A DNA stretch of 64,000 nt from Phycomyces blakesleeanus NRRL 1555(-) (taxonomy: Eukaryota; Mucoromycota; Mucoromycetes; Mucorales; Phycomycetaceae): contig NW_017265135.1 of assembly GCF_001638985.1 (NCBI RefSeq), positions 2,471,223 through 2,535,222 of the forward strand, given 5' to 3'. A program made the translations under genes and the position numbers. Of this stretch, positions 22,946 to 34,658 are shown piece by piece; the stretch's first letter is position 1, and each line of letters starts with the position of its first letter. Under the pieces are notes generated by a model that was not told where the DNA came from, searched no databases, and was given only the letters and a program-made list of their open reading frames with translations.

Positions 22946-24400
22946 ATGAAGTTCTCCCTTGCCGCCACCTCTGCTCTCGTATTCGCCACCCTCTTTTCAG
23001 TCGTCAAGGCTGATGAATATGCTGCCATCCAAAAGGAATGGTGTGGTGGTAAATATTTTTACTTTTTTTTTTACCCGATTGCTTTTACTTACCTGTTGTT
23101 TAAAGGTCTCTCTGTACCTTTCCCTAGTGCTTCTACTGTTGTAGTTGCCGGTTCTTCCACAAAGGTTACCGTCTGTAAGTAGAATAATGATAATAAAAAG
23201 TATCAAGAAATTATAATAAATTGATTGTTAAAATAATAATAAAATAATAAAAATAAAACACCAATAGCAACAATAGTAATGAAACACATGTACTCACCAA
23301 ATTTTTATTTTTAATTTTTAATTTTTTATATATATTTATTATTCTATTATTCTATTATTAAATCTACACAGCCAGAGTTCCCAATAGCCATGTCAAGACT
23401 GTTACTGGACTTGATGTAAGGCACCACTCTTTTTTGTACTTTTTATTTCCGAGGCAAAAATCCAATCTGCAAACCTTTATATACTTATCATCTTTTTATA
23501 GCTTTACTCTGTAGACAAGAAAGGAAAGCCCAAGTACGTCCAGAACATTTGGGCCGGTAGCTACAAATTGAACAAGTCGGCTTCGATCCCCGACACTATT
23601 CCCAAGGCCTCTGCTGCCGGTCTCTACTACTACCGGTAAGTAGTAATTATATAATTTCCTTTTATGTATTTACATATAATAATCTGTGTACATGCTACAT
23701 GCTACATGCTATATTCATACACCATATACAACAATATACTAATAATTTTTTTCTGTTATTATTATTACTATTATTATCATCATCATATTGTCCTGTAGTG
23801 TGTGGGTCAGCAACAGCATCAACGGAATGCGTGGTCCTGACTGTATCGAGACCTCCCACACTTTCAAGGTCACCTCCAGCTCCCACAGCAACGCCGACGG
23901 TTCTATTGGCTATGCCGAGGCTCTGACCGATGCTTCTTACTACCACCCTGATTTCTTCAGAGGCTGTTTCGGTCTCACCGTAGATTCGCCCCAGGAAGGT
24001 CAGACCTACAAGCTCGGTGAGCATCTCCGCATCACTGCCAACCGTGACACTTCTTCCCAGACCGACAACCTCTACAAAGTCACTCTCTACAAGAACGTCG
24101 AGAACGGTGAAGCCGAGGAGATCGATGCTGTCTGGCAGGGTAACGAGATCTTTGGTGATGCCTTCACCCTCAAGGACCATCTTGTATTGCCCGATGGAAA
24201 GCTTGATGAGGCTGCTGACTACTTTTACAAGTAAGACAAAAACAGACCCATATATAAATTGTGCCAATTCTAAGCGTATAACTTAATAACCAACCATCAA
24301 TGTTTCCTTCTTTTTTTTCAATAGGCTCGATGTCGGATCCAACAAAGATACCGAGTTGTGTTCCTTCAACTCCAAGCTCTTCAAGATCTCCAGCGCTTAA
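22946..24400 (+). CDS. Secreted cell-surface protein with two Kre9/Knh1-like (Ser-Thr-rich GPI-type) domains
   Basis: Six exons (22946-23048, 23106-23174, 23372-23415, 23502-23635, 23799-24230, 24325-24400) encode 285 aa. Residues 1-22 are a signal peptide (MKFSLAATSALVFATLFSVVKA). Two segments resemble the Kre9/Knh1 N-terminal beta-sandwich family: one begins LSVPFPSASTVVVAGSSTKV and runs to YYYRVWVSNSINGM, the other begins LTVDSPQEGQTYKLGEHLRI. Pairs of cysteines (WCGG, PDCIE, GCFG, ELCSF) suggest disulphides. No hydrophobic GPI tail is seen at the end (SKLFKISSA), so it is probably released or wall-bound rather than anchored. Strong codon bias suggests high expression. The domain assignment is by pattern only. 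Confidence 0.75.
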
Positions 24401-25020
24401 GAAACCATTTTTGTTTTCTTTATATTTCCCTTCTTTCTCTTCTGTACACCAAACACCCAAACACATAAACACACACCTTCACACCTTTACATCAAATCAA
24501 AGCAAATCAACATTTATTAAAACAAAAGAAAGAGAGAAAGAACCCTCTTTTTATCTTATTTTATACTTGAAAAAAAATCATCAAATGAATCGATACAAAT
24601 TATATTTCTTTTCTCTTTTATATAACAACATTCTGTCTTTCACTAAAGAAATGTCCTTTTCTCTTTAATTATTATCTTTATTATTAAAGAACAAATACAA
24701 TCAGCCAACCACCATGCCAGTGATAATAATACTAGTATTAAATAAGAAGGAAAAGAAGTATAGAGATCAAGAGTGTTCTTGTGTTTGTGTGTATGTATGT
24801 TAAAAACATTCGCGATTAAATGGCGTCATCGTGTAAGCGGTGTAAATAATATATAAAAATGTACAATCAGCATACATATTTATATGTATATCTTCATTTT
24901 AATTTTAATTTTTTTTTTTACTATTTAAAAGATGATGAACAATCAATCTATTTCCCAACTCTTTGTTCTTTGTTATCTAATTTCAACCCCCCTCCCTCTA
25001 TCTATCTACCTTTGCTTGCA
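24401..25020. other. Intergenic region
   Basis: 3' flank of the Kre9-like gene and promoter of the AIFM3-like gene. ACACAAACAC-type and T-rich runs, then a CTATCTATCTACC run just upstream of the ATG. No gene is seen. Confidence 0.5.
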
Positions 25021-28000
25021 ATGTCTGATACTTCAAAGTCAAACCTCCAAGACTTCTTTGCCATCAAAGATGGTGAAATGCAATCTATGGAGAGGTACAA
25101 AAACTTGGATAAAGTAGATTCAATTGAATCAAGACCATAAACCAAACTAAGCTTCATTTTTTTATCTTTATGGTCACCAGAAAAGAGATCAAGGTTAATG
25201 AAAACCTTAGCTTTCTTTTGACGAGACTTGACAATCGTTATTATGCAACCTCAAATACTTGCACTCACTATGGTAAGCAAATAAGCAAATAAGCAAATAA
25301 GAAAATAATGTAAAAAGATACGATCTACATTTTTACAACAAATCCTAGCCTCTTTTTTTTGCTTATCTTTTGAATAATTGATTTTATTATCCTGTAGGCG
25401 CAAAATTATCAGAAAGTCCCATGACATCAGAAGGTCGTGTAATTTGGTAATGTTATTGCACCTTTGATAGATGAATATATACGCACATATATTTAATTAT
25501 AAAAATCATAATGTATATATATATAATATATATATATAATATAAATATATAGCAAATGGCATGGTGCCTGCTTTGATCTAAAGACTGGCGATATTGGTAA
25601 GTAATTTTGTACATATATAAATGATAATAATTGGTTTTTTTTCGTTTTTTTTGATACTAGAGGATGCGCCTGCACTGGATAGACTTCGTACCTTTGATGT
25701 ATCTGTCAGAGACGGAGGTGTGTATGTAAAGATCAGTCAAGAAGAACTCGAGAATCCCAGACTTCTTCCAAAGTGTGTCAAGCACAACCCAGAATCAAAG
25801 GAAACTGTAGTTATTCTGGGTGGTGGTGCCAGTGGTTCTGGTGCCGCCCAAAGACTCCGAGAGGTAAAGTTTTATATTTGTATATGTATATGTATATATT
25901 TATATTTATACTTATTCCTATAAATATTAGGAAGGATTTGACGGTCGTATTCGTATCGTGTCTCGCGAAAACTACTATCCTATTGACAGGTAATATATAT
26001 ATGTATATGTATATATACATGTTTTAACGCTGAATATTTTGTTTGGTAGAATCAAGATCACCAAACAACTTGGTATCGATAATGTTAACTCTATCCTCTT
26101 ACGCCCAAAGGAATTTTGGGACAATTTGGATATCGAATTTCTATTAAACACGGTAATTACTCATTACAAATCAAGCACATCTCTCTATCTTTCTTTCCCT
26201 TATTTCTGACAGACATACAAAACATGCAAAAACCACAAAATCAATAACGAATACATTATATACTTTTAGGATGTGGTAAATGTCGATCCCAAGGCAAAGA
26301 CTGTGACATTAGCCCAAGGCCAGGTCTGGTCTTTTGACCATTTAATTCTCGCCACAGGTGGCTGGGTAAAGTACAATCAAATGAGCCCATTAGTATCATT
26401 TGCTTGCTCTAATTCATTTATTGCTTTATTGCTTTATTTAAAATAGCCTAGAAAGTTTGGTTGGGAAGGAGAGAACCTCAAAAACATATTCACAATCCGC
26501 ACCGTGGACGACAACCAAAAGGTTTCTAAAGGTGTGTAAATATTGAAGTCCCCCCATTTATTATTATTATTTCTTGTTAGCCAATCAGAAAACAAAAAGA
26601 GAGAAAGAAACAACGGTAACAAGATCAAGAGAAATCTCATACTTTCTTTAAGCTATCGAGGCATTTACCAAAACAACTCAGCGAAAACCAAATCTTGTGG
26701 TGGTGGGTAGTTCCTTTATTGGTATGGAGCTCGTGGCTGCTGCAAACGAAAAAGCCAATACAACCGTTATCGGTCAAGACAGGGTACCTTTGGCAAATGT
26801 TTTGGGACCGGTGGTTGGTGATGCCATGAAGAGAAGACATGAATCCAAAGGTGTCAAGTTTGTCTTGGATGCAAAGGTCACTGGCTTTAAACACAAAGGT
26901 AAGTACAGATATATATATATATATATAAATATACTTACTTACACATTTACTTACGTATATATTTACACAGATTCTGACACCTCTGCAGTCGGGAGTGTCG
27001 CTGTCGAAGGACGTGATAGTGTGCCTGCAGATATTGTCATCTTGGCAGTCGGTGTTGCTCCTCAGACAAGCTACCTTGAGAAAAGTGGTCTCCCACTAGC
27101 TAAAGACAAGAGTCTTCTGGTCGACAGATACTTTAAAGTACAGGGAAGCGACTCTATTTATGCTACAGGTACACCCAACCTAACCAACCATTGAATATAC
27201 ATACTTTTTGTCTGTAATTTGTGCATACAAAGCATTATATAATATTCTTACTATTATCAAAATTCTCTTTTTATACTTATATATATTCTGGTTGGAAATT
27301 AAGGCGATATTGCTACATTCACTAATCGTCTCACTGGTAAACAAATGCGTATCGAACATTGGGCTCATGCTGAAAACACTGGACGTACAGTTGCAACCAA
27401 TATTGTGAAGAAGAAATCTGTCGAGTTCAATTTTGTGCCTTTCTTCTGGACAGTAAGTTTAATTATTATAACTATTGTTATTATCATTAGAAGGATAATT
27501 ATCAATGTCTTTTGGTTGATATGATATTTAAGATTTTAATATGCACACGACATATATATATATCATAATTGTTGCTAATTCTATTGTTTTTTAGGTTTTG
27601 TTTGGTGCTACTCTTCGCTACTGTGGTTTTGCAAAATCCTTTGACAGAGTAATTGTTCAAGGCGAAACATCAGATATTGAAAAGATGTCATTTGTGGCCT
27701 ATTATACAAGTAAAGTGAAAAATACAAACAGTTCCTTCCTTTTGGATCTCTTTTCTTTTGTAAGAAGAATAAGAAACAAACTAACCTCTATTATGCTTAT
27801 TACCGTCAATGTTTCTTGATATACAGAAAATAACAATGTTCTTGCCATTTCATCTTACATGAAAGATCCTATTGTGAGTCACTGTGCTGAACTGGTAAGA
27901 CTTTCTCTCTTTCTTTTTATTTGGTTTATCTAAAATGCATTAAATACAACATATACGAATATTCAAATATTCAAATAAGCATATGTATTAATTTATTCAT

Positions 28001-28146
28001 TCTCATTCTTATTCTTATTATCCTTCTTTCTTTATATCTCTCTGTATGTGTTTCTGTGGTTCTAGCTTCGATTGGGTAAAATGCCCACAGCTTCAGAAAT
28101 CGACAGTGGTGTTAATCCACTAGAGATACCCTTGATCGAGATATAA
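25021..28146 (+). CDS. AIFM3-like Rieske / FAD-dependent NAD(P)H oxidoreductase
   Basis: Fifteen exons (25021-25094, 25181-25272, 25398-25446, 25553-25596, 25661-25863, 25931-25989, 26050-26152, 26270-26365, 26447-26531, 26653-26898, 26971-27168, 27304-27452, 27595-27709, 27827-27894, 28066-28146) give 553 aa. An N-terminal Rieske [2Fe-2S] domain has C52-x-H54 and C72-x2-H75 (CTHYGAKL and CKWHGACFD). Next is a pyridine-nucleotide-disulphide oxidoreductase fold: the FAD-binding glycine motif near residues 139-147 (VVILGGGASGSGAA), LILATGG, the NAD-binding VVVGSSFIGMELVAAANE, and the second FAD contact SIYATGD. The Rieske plus AIF layout matches AIFM3-type proteins. The N-terminus shows no clear mitochondrial presequence, so location is open. 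The electron acceptor is unknown. Confidence 0.9.
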
Positions 28147-28485
28147 GATCCAAAGCTTTAAGCCCTTTGGATATACATGTATTTTAGACATATGCGTATA
28201 ATGCATTCCACTAGTATTAAGCTAGAAAGTATACACTTTTGACACAGAATATATATAAAGAAAAGCTTATTATCTATCTATCTATCATACATTTCTCTGA
28301 ACCTCTTCTTTTCTTCTTTTTTAAATAAGAAAAAAAACTACGTATTCTTAAATATAAATCTTGGTGAAAAATAACCCTTCTCTTTTTTCTTCTCTCTCTC
28401 TTTTTCTTTCTTTCTCTCTCACAGACAAACACATACGCGTGCGTATTTCTTCTATATATATATAAAGCCATAATTTGTACAAGTA

Positions 28486-28545
<60 letters not shown>

Positions 28546-28596
28546 ATGTGTGTGGGGGGAGGAAGGGGTGAAGGAAGCTTTTGAGTGAATTTTGAC
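28147..28596. repeat. Convergent intergenic region with (TATGTG)n repeat
   Basis: Holds a (GTGTAT)n / (GT)n simple repeat at about 28484-28555 and CT-rich tracts at 28378-28425. It separates the ends of the AIFM3-like and AGGF1-like genes. No gene is seen. Confidence 0.7.
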
Positions 28597-29747
28597 TTAG
28601 ACAACTTTATCATATCGTTCTTTAGCTGTTCGCCATGCCCTTGTCTTTGGTGACTCATGTGCACTTCCTATTCTTTCACTTGTCTGAGATCCAAGTCCGG
28701 CTCGCTCAGTCTGAGGAGTCGCAGAGATAGGTTCCAGAATTCCACCCGATCCTGTCTTTCCTAAACTTTGGCCATCCTGCCATCCCATCTTGCGCAACAT
28801 CCGATCTCCCACGCCCTGCACAGGTGTCATCTGGTTTGTCACAGTTTCTACTACGCTGGGCTCTGCCTCTATTGTGTGTTGTCGCAGGGCCGACACAGGA
28901 ACCCGTGGTTCGCATTTCCGACGCCATTCTGCTCGATCCTTATAAGTTTCTTTTTCTTTTTTAGGCACTGCAAAGATTTCTTTGAGGCGGCTCAGTTCTT
29001 TTCGCCTGGTGGTCTCGAGGTCTTTCCGACGTTGGTTTCCCTGGAACAATTCCTGTTTCTTACGCTGTCTCTGCTCCTCTTCCTTTTCCTCCTTATCACG
29101 CTTCCCTTCTGTTGTGTCGATGATCTGACAACTGTCGACTTTGCATTGCTGACAAGGCCACTCGGAAGAGTCGTGCCAATGGACCTGTAGAACGGTTGAG
29201 CCGATTTTCAATTGGTCTTGATGTTTGAGGTGCCTTGGTAGACTACTCTTCTTTGGTTCCGATAGACGTTCTCCATTGACGAACGTACCATGCCGTGATC
29301 CGACATCGATTATATAAAAAGATTCTGGCTCATTCTTGTTGGATTCACAATAGATCTGACAATGGATCTTACTCACTGGCATCTCGGCCAGTCGAAGCCG
29401 TGTGTCCCATGCAGATCTGTCTCGACCCACAGTCAGACCGTTTGCATCGACCAAAACAACATTTCCCGGTGTAAATAAAGTGGATTTTATTACCACCAGA
29501 CGTAAAACTGCATTGCTCTTTGGTTCTCGTGATCCATCATCTTCATCTTCATCGTCATTGATCACCTTTACTGGAATGTACATTTGTGTTGCAGTATCAT
29601 AAACGGAATATTCACCTGTTACTGTGTCGTACCACAATCCAGTTTCTTCATTGTAGAGATATCGAGATAATTCTGTAGAGGTACTTGTGGATGACTCATG
29701 TTCCCATTCCTGGTCTTTTTGTTGTTGTTGTTGTTGTTGTCTTTTTC

Positions 29748-29780
<33 letters not shown>

Positions 29781-29892
29781 ACAAAATTGAGTGTGAGTGT
29801 GTTGGTGAATCAGTATTGTCTAAAGGAGGATTGGTACGTGCTTCGATATAAGCATCAAGTTCTTTTCCGAATGTGTCATCCAATTCTGCCAT
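28597..29892 (-). CDS. AGGF1-like protein: OCRE, FHA and G-patch domains
   Basis: Single-exon gene of 431 aa starting at ATG 29892 (MAELDDTFGKELDAYIEA); the frame is open slightly further but only with a TTG. A poly-Pro run and a poly-Gln run lie at residues about 39-57. An OCRE motif is near 77-110 (RYLYNEETGLWYDTVTGEYS). An FHA phosphothreonine-binding domain follows (LTVGRDRSAWDTRLR, VSKIHCQIYC, VGSRHGTFVNGERL). A charged helix precedes a C-terminal G-patch at about 360-405 (GVGDRMLRKMGWQDGQSLGK). This order is that of human AGGF1, and G-patch plus OCRE usually means an RNA-processing or spliceosome-linked factor. The function in fungi is not established by the sequence. Confidence 0.88.
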
Positions 29893-32125
29893 TAGATCAA
29901 TCAAATGAAGAAAAAAAGGAGGTGGAAAAATAAAGAGAGAAAGAGAGAAAGAGAGAGAGAGAGAGTATAGTCATGCGTGATATTTGAATACGTCTGTCTG
30001 TCTCTGCCTGTCTTTTGTTTGTCTCTGCCTGTCTGCCTGTCTGCCTGCCTGTCTCTCTGTCTCTGTCTGTCTCTATCTGTCTGTGCGTATATATTTTTTT
30101 TAAAAAATTATATTGTATTATTATTTTATTTATTTATTTTTATTTATTTGGGCCGGTTTTTTAATTCAAGTCGTACTTCATATAAACGAAAGTATTGGTT
30201 GCTGTAGTTTTTTTTTTGTATCTCTTTATTGCTACTATCCCTTGATCAATCTAATTTGATGTGTGTATGCGGTTGTAGGTGATGATCTCTTTCTTTTTTG
30301 TATATATTTGCATGTCTACCCATGGGATATTAAAGATCTATTTGATTGATTTATTGAAGGAATAATTTATTAGGATGAATTTATCTTATTTATCTTGGTT
30401 AAATAATAATAGCTAAAAAAAACAATAATTAAGATTTGGTTAACAAGATCTCAAGGTATATAATTTGTACAACTGATTTATTTAAATAAATGGTGTAATA
30501 GACATTGTGAATTTTGATCAATTGTGTCAGACAGGATATAAATACATTGTAGTTAATGCATTACGGTACACCATGGTATACTACAGGCTAAAATCATAAT
30601 TATGTGGGTGGGTAGAGGATGTGGAAATAAGCTTTTAATATAGATATAAACATATTAATATAATTAATTAATTTAGCCTTTGTATTTATGTGTGTATTCT
30701 AAATGAAAAAGCTTTTATTTTATTATTATTTTTCAAGTCAATAGTGAAAGGGTATGTAGGAAATATCATGACATTGTATGAACAGTATGTGAGTAATTTA
30801 CTTTCTCTCTCTCTATCCTTCTTATTTGGTTGACCAAGACATGGCCAGCTATTTATTTTTTATTAAGCAAAAGTAACCTGTAACCAAAAATGAAGTAAAT
30901 AAGAAAATACTTGTAATGGCAAATTATATCTTGCATGTCAAATTTGTAATCAAATTCCAAGATTAAATTTCGATTTTGCATTTTGCATTTTGCATTTTGC
31001 ATTTTTTATACATTCCTCATTCTTCTTCTTTTTTTTTTACATGTTTATAAAGTTGCTTATTTTTCTGTTGCAGATTTTAATAAAGCAAAAGGGTAGAAAC
31101 TCAAGAAATTGCCTATTTTTTGTCTTTATTATACCAATTAGTAAAAAAAAATGGACCATAGCCAAGAGAAAGAGAGAAGTATTATAGAGGATTTTAGTCT
31201 GGTTGTAATTTGTCGTATATCTAGCTTAAGATTAAAAGTTTCATTTATACATTTATATATATTCAAATGATCTTATTCAACAATAGTTTGTTCTACTGCC
31301 TTATGAATAAGTAAATGATCGCCAATTCTTTTTAGAGAAAAGATCTTCTCAGGGGAATGTATCATTCCAATACAGTCAAGATTTATCAAAATTGGACCCC
31401 ACACTATGTCTCCCATCAATGACAGTAAAACTGCACCAGACCCTAAAAGTCGCAAAGCATAGCCTATTTTATTTTTCAAAATTATATACAAGTGTGGATT
31501 AGAAAAGAATGGCTTTAGTTAAATACATTATTCATTATCTTAAAACGTTTTGTAAGATAAATTGTGATATCATACAAAAGGCCAACCATTTACTTTTTTT
31601 TATCTTGCTTAATAAGCTGTTACACTTAAGGTTGTAAAAGCTGGGAAAGAATTCCGTATAAATCGACATCTAGGAAAAGAAATCCAAAATAATAAAAATC
31701 TGACCTAGCTACGAAAAAGTACTGAAATTGCCAAAAGATTACACTTGCGGTAGTGACACGTTGTGTTGTGAGGTTGCTGGCCTCAATAACCAGTGTTGGA
31801 CACTGACGTAAATTCTTTTTGGTAGCCCGGAGGCGATCATGGACTTTGTCCGAGACTATTTTCCTTCTTTGCTTTTTCCCTTTCCCCTTTACCAAAGAAA
31901 AAAGTGAGGTGACTTTTCTTTTTCTCGCTGACAAGAAACCACAATAAATATGAGCTTTATCTTACAAAAAAAAATCCCCTTTTCCCATTTAATTTGAGTT
32001 GTCGGGAAAAGTGACGGGAAAATTGTAACTGCCATGAATTGTCCATTTTTATTTTTATTATTATCCTTCTTCTTCTTCTTCTACTACTACTACTACTATT
32101 GCTGTTAATATTAATATAATTTTCA
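29893..32125. other. 2.2-kb intergenic region rich in simple repeats
   Basis: (AG)n at 29935-29966, (TGTC/TGCC)n at about 29992-30085, four GCATTTT units at about 30978-31005, CTT and CTA triplets at 32068-32098. Two minus-strand frames (31934-31626 and 31491-31273) are open for 60-100 codons but show no known domain, and I could not join them with confidence. They may be a decayed gene or chance. Confidence 0.45.
29992..30090. repeat. (TGTC/TGCC)n low-complexity tract
   Basis: Imperfect TCTG/TGCC tetranucleotide array directly upstream of the AGGF1-like gene on its 5' side. Confidence 0.8.
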
Positions 32126-32649
32126 ATGTCTGGTAATAACTCATTATTAAAGCTAAAAAAAATGCACGCATATATCATAAGTACCAGCTTTATTTTGTTC
32201 TAGATTCTGTTGTCCGAGTAGGAATTGGTTGCTTTGTAACGTGTGTATTTGAGGATGGAATGAAAATTCTGGTTGGACAGAGAAAAGGATCACATGGTGC
32301 TGGTACCTGGCAACTTCCAGGGGGACATCTTGAATTTGGAGAGACATTTGAGGACTGTGCTGGACGTGAGGTTCTCGAGGAAACAAATCTCAAATTGAGT
32401 CAAATCGATTTCATTACGGCGGTCAATTCACGGATGCCAGCCGAGAAAAAACACTATGTGACTTTATTTATGCATGGCAGAGTGACGCGTTCAGAAGCAG
32501 CCAATGTTAAAGTAATGGAGCCAGAGAAGCTTGAAGGAGAGTGGCATTGGATGACGTGGGATGAGTTGTGCCAGAAAAAGCCACTGTTTATTCCCCTCGC
32601 CCTTTTTGTAGACTTTAACTCACTTCCAGAAGTCTTAGAGAGGAAGTAG
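32126..32649 (+). CDS. NUDIX hydrolase (MTH2/NUDT15-like nucleotide pyrophosphatase)
   Basis: Exon 1 is only 7 nt (32126-32132, ATG TCT G), then an intron 32133-32203 and exon 2 at 32204-32649, giving 150 aa that begin MSDSVVRVGIGCFV. The Nudix box lies at residues 43-65 (GHLEFGETFEDCAG then REVLEET), fitting GX5EX7REUXEEXGU except Asn in place of the last Gly. GQRKGSHGAGTWQLPGG and EWHWMTWDEL are typical of the small fungal/plant NUDT15-type sanitising or nucleotide-sugar enzymes. Substrate is not predictable. Without the micro-exon there is no in-frame ATG before the conserved first strand, which supports the splice. Confidence 0.88.
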
Positions 32650-32880
32650 TGGTTTTTCACGTGACCTAAATAAACGACGTCACTATAATAAAGCGAAATG
32701 ATTGGATGCCAGCTTTTTTTTTTTACATTGAGTGAGCTGTATGGGTTTTTTTTTTCTCCTACCCAGACGATAACAGCCCCAAAGGAATCTTTTCTCTTTA
32801 TTATTATTATTTTTTAAATTTTTACAACGATTGATTCTTCCTTGATATTGACCCTGCAGACCCTTCTGAACTTGCACAGT

Positions 32881-34272
32881 ATGAACACGCAAGAACCAGC
32901 TTCCACAGTCGCCAGCTCGTCTACCGCCACCCCCGCTCCCGCCGACCCTCCCTCTACTGTGACTAGTAGTAGTCCCACACCGTCCTCCTCGGCATTCCAG
33001 CCCTATCAGCAATTACACGAAGCTATGCTAGCTGCTGTCAACAGTCACGGCGTTACTTCTCTTTCACATGAAGGACTACTAGCTGCTGCGGCGGCAGCTG
33101 CTGCACATGCTCACGCACATCACACCAACACACAGAACGATCACCAGCAAGGACCGGTAGACTACGCAAAGAAAGATAGCATCCGGGTCGCTAATCGTGA
33201 ACGAAAGAAGAAGTGGCGTCTACACAACGAAGAGAGAAGTAAGTTTTGCTTTTTTTATTTTATTTTATTTTTTATATAAGGCCATGGCGAAGAGAAAGGA
33301 AGGGAGAGAGGGAGAAGAAGAAAAAAGAAAGAGGAGAACATAAGAAGAACTGAATGAATGAATGAATTAAGAAGATTGACACGCATGTGTGCATGTGCGT
33401 GTGTTTTTTTTTGCTTTTTGCTTTTTTTTTTTGCTTTTAAAAATTGTAGATAAAGATAATGATCTGCGATGTCGTGTCAATAAAAGGGCCAATAAATTAT
33501 TTGGTCCATTAGAACACGATGCGAAGACTCTTTGGGTTAATGAAGAGTTTGAAAAAAGACGACAAAAACGAATGGAGAAGGAACGCCGGAAGAACATTGT
33601 GGATAACGTGCTGAGTGTGCCAGGCCAGTCGATGCCGATCGGCCTCCCCGGAAGCACTCCGCCTACCACATTCTATCCGCCAGTGTCAATCGATCCTGAT
33701 TCTGCAGCCAAAATACTTGGATTTCCTTCTGATCTTCAGCGACAATTATTGGAACAATTAAATAATAGTATGATGGTGAGTAAAATGAATAATTATATCG
33801 AATAATAAAAACAGACAGCCACCCACAAATATATATATATGTATATATATATATGTGTGTGTGTGTCTGTCTGTCTGTCTGTATTATATTAATCTACAGG
33901 ACAAGAAGAAAGATGAAAAACAATTATTATTATCTTTTGGTGTTTCTTCTGTTGTTTTTATTATTATTATTATTTTCCTTTATATTAACTATTTACTCGG
34001 ACAATAATTAGGCTCTCACAAATGCCAAATTACCAACGCCTCCAGTCGAGTACCCATCTGAATCACTTCAACCTGACACAGATATCAAGCCCGATCTTGC
34101 CACAACCGAACAAGCCCTATCCTCTCTTGCTGCCGAACTCTCCTCCAACACAATTATGCCTACAGAAAAGAAAGAGGAGACCGAGAAAGAAGGTTCAAGC
34201 GAGAAGAAGGCAGAGTACCCCATGGACGCCGTATTGACTCTAATGCAGCTTAATGCAGGATGGCGGCAGTGA
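32881..34272 (+). CDS. DUF3020-domain protein (fungal, putative transcription-related)
   Basis: Exons 32881-33238, 33450-33775 and 34012-34272 give 314 aa. The N-terminus is Ser/Thr/Pro-rich with poly-Ala and Ala-His runs (LLAAAAAAAAHAHAHH). At residues about 103-150 lies the basic DUF3020 block (RVANRERKKKWRLHNEERNK then DNDLRCRVNKRANKLFG), spanning the first intron. A second charged stretch, EEFEKRRQKRMEKERRKNIV, follows. The C-terminal third is acidic and low-complexity. DUF3020 is fungal and often found in nuclear proteins; direct DNA binding is only an inference. A rival acceptor at 33899 would give an extended, soon-terminated isoform. Confidence 0.8.
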
Positions 34273-34658
34273 TTATTATTATTATCATAATAATAATAAA
34301 AAAAATAAGAACAAAATAACCCTCTAAACCCTCAAAATACAAATGCAAATCAATCAACCAAATCCAATCAATCCTACCAAACTCAACCCAATCCAAATCC
34401 AAATCCAAATCCAATTCCAATTCAATCCAACCCAATCCAATCAATCAGTCAGTCAATAAAAATATGAAAAATAAAAATAAAAATCAAAAAAAAATAAAAA
34501 TATATAGTACAAATCCAACAATAAATTTTATTTTTTGTTTTCCTGACTCGGGTTGAAAAGCGACTGTGATGTCAGCGAGGGCTATATAAAAGAGCGAAAG
34601 GGAGAACATGCATCTCCCTTCTTTGCCAAGTCTCTCCGTCAAACCCCATCCACACGTC
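34273..34658. repeat. Intergenic region with (CCAAAT)n-type repeats
   Basis: CCAATC/CCAAAT units at about 34333-34450 and A-rich runs to 34505, then the promoter of the SR-protein gene. Confidence 0.6.
34567..34590 (+). promoter_or_regulatory. CRE-like site and TATA box of the SR-protein gene
   Basis: TGATGTCAGC (34567-34576) is an ATF/CRE-like site and TATATAAA (34583-34590) a good TATA box, about 70 nt before the ATG at 34659. The spacing is normal for a core promoter with a short leader. Confidence 0.55.

Noticed and set aside
23695..24267. 190-codon minus-strand ORF over the Kre9-like gene
   Set aside because: Antisense shadow of a GC-biased coding exon; no domain, and the plus strand has full splice support and a signal peptide.
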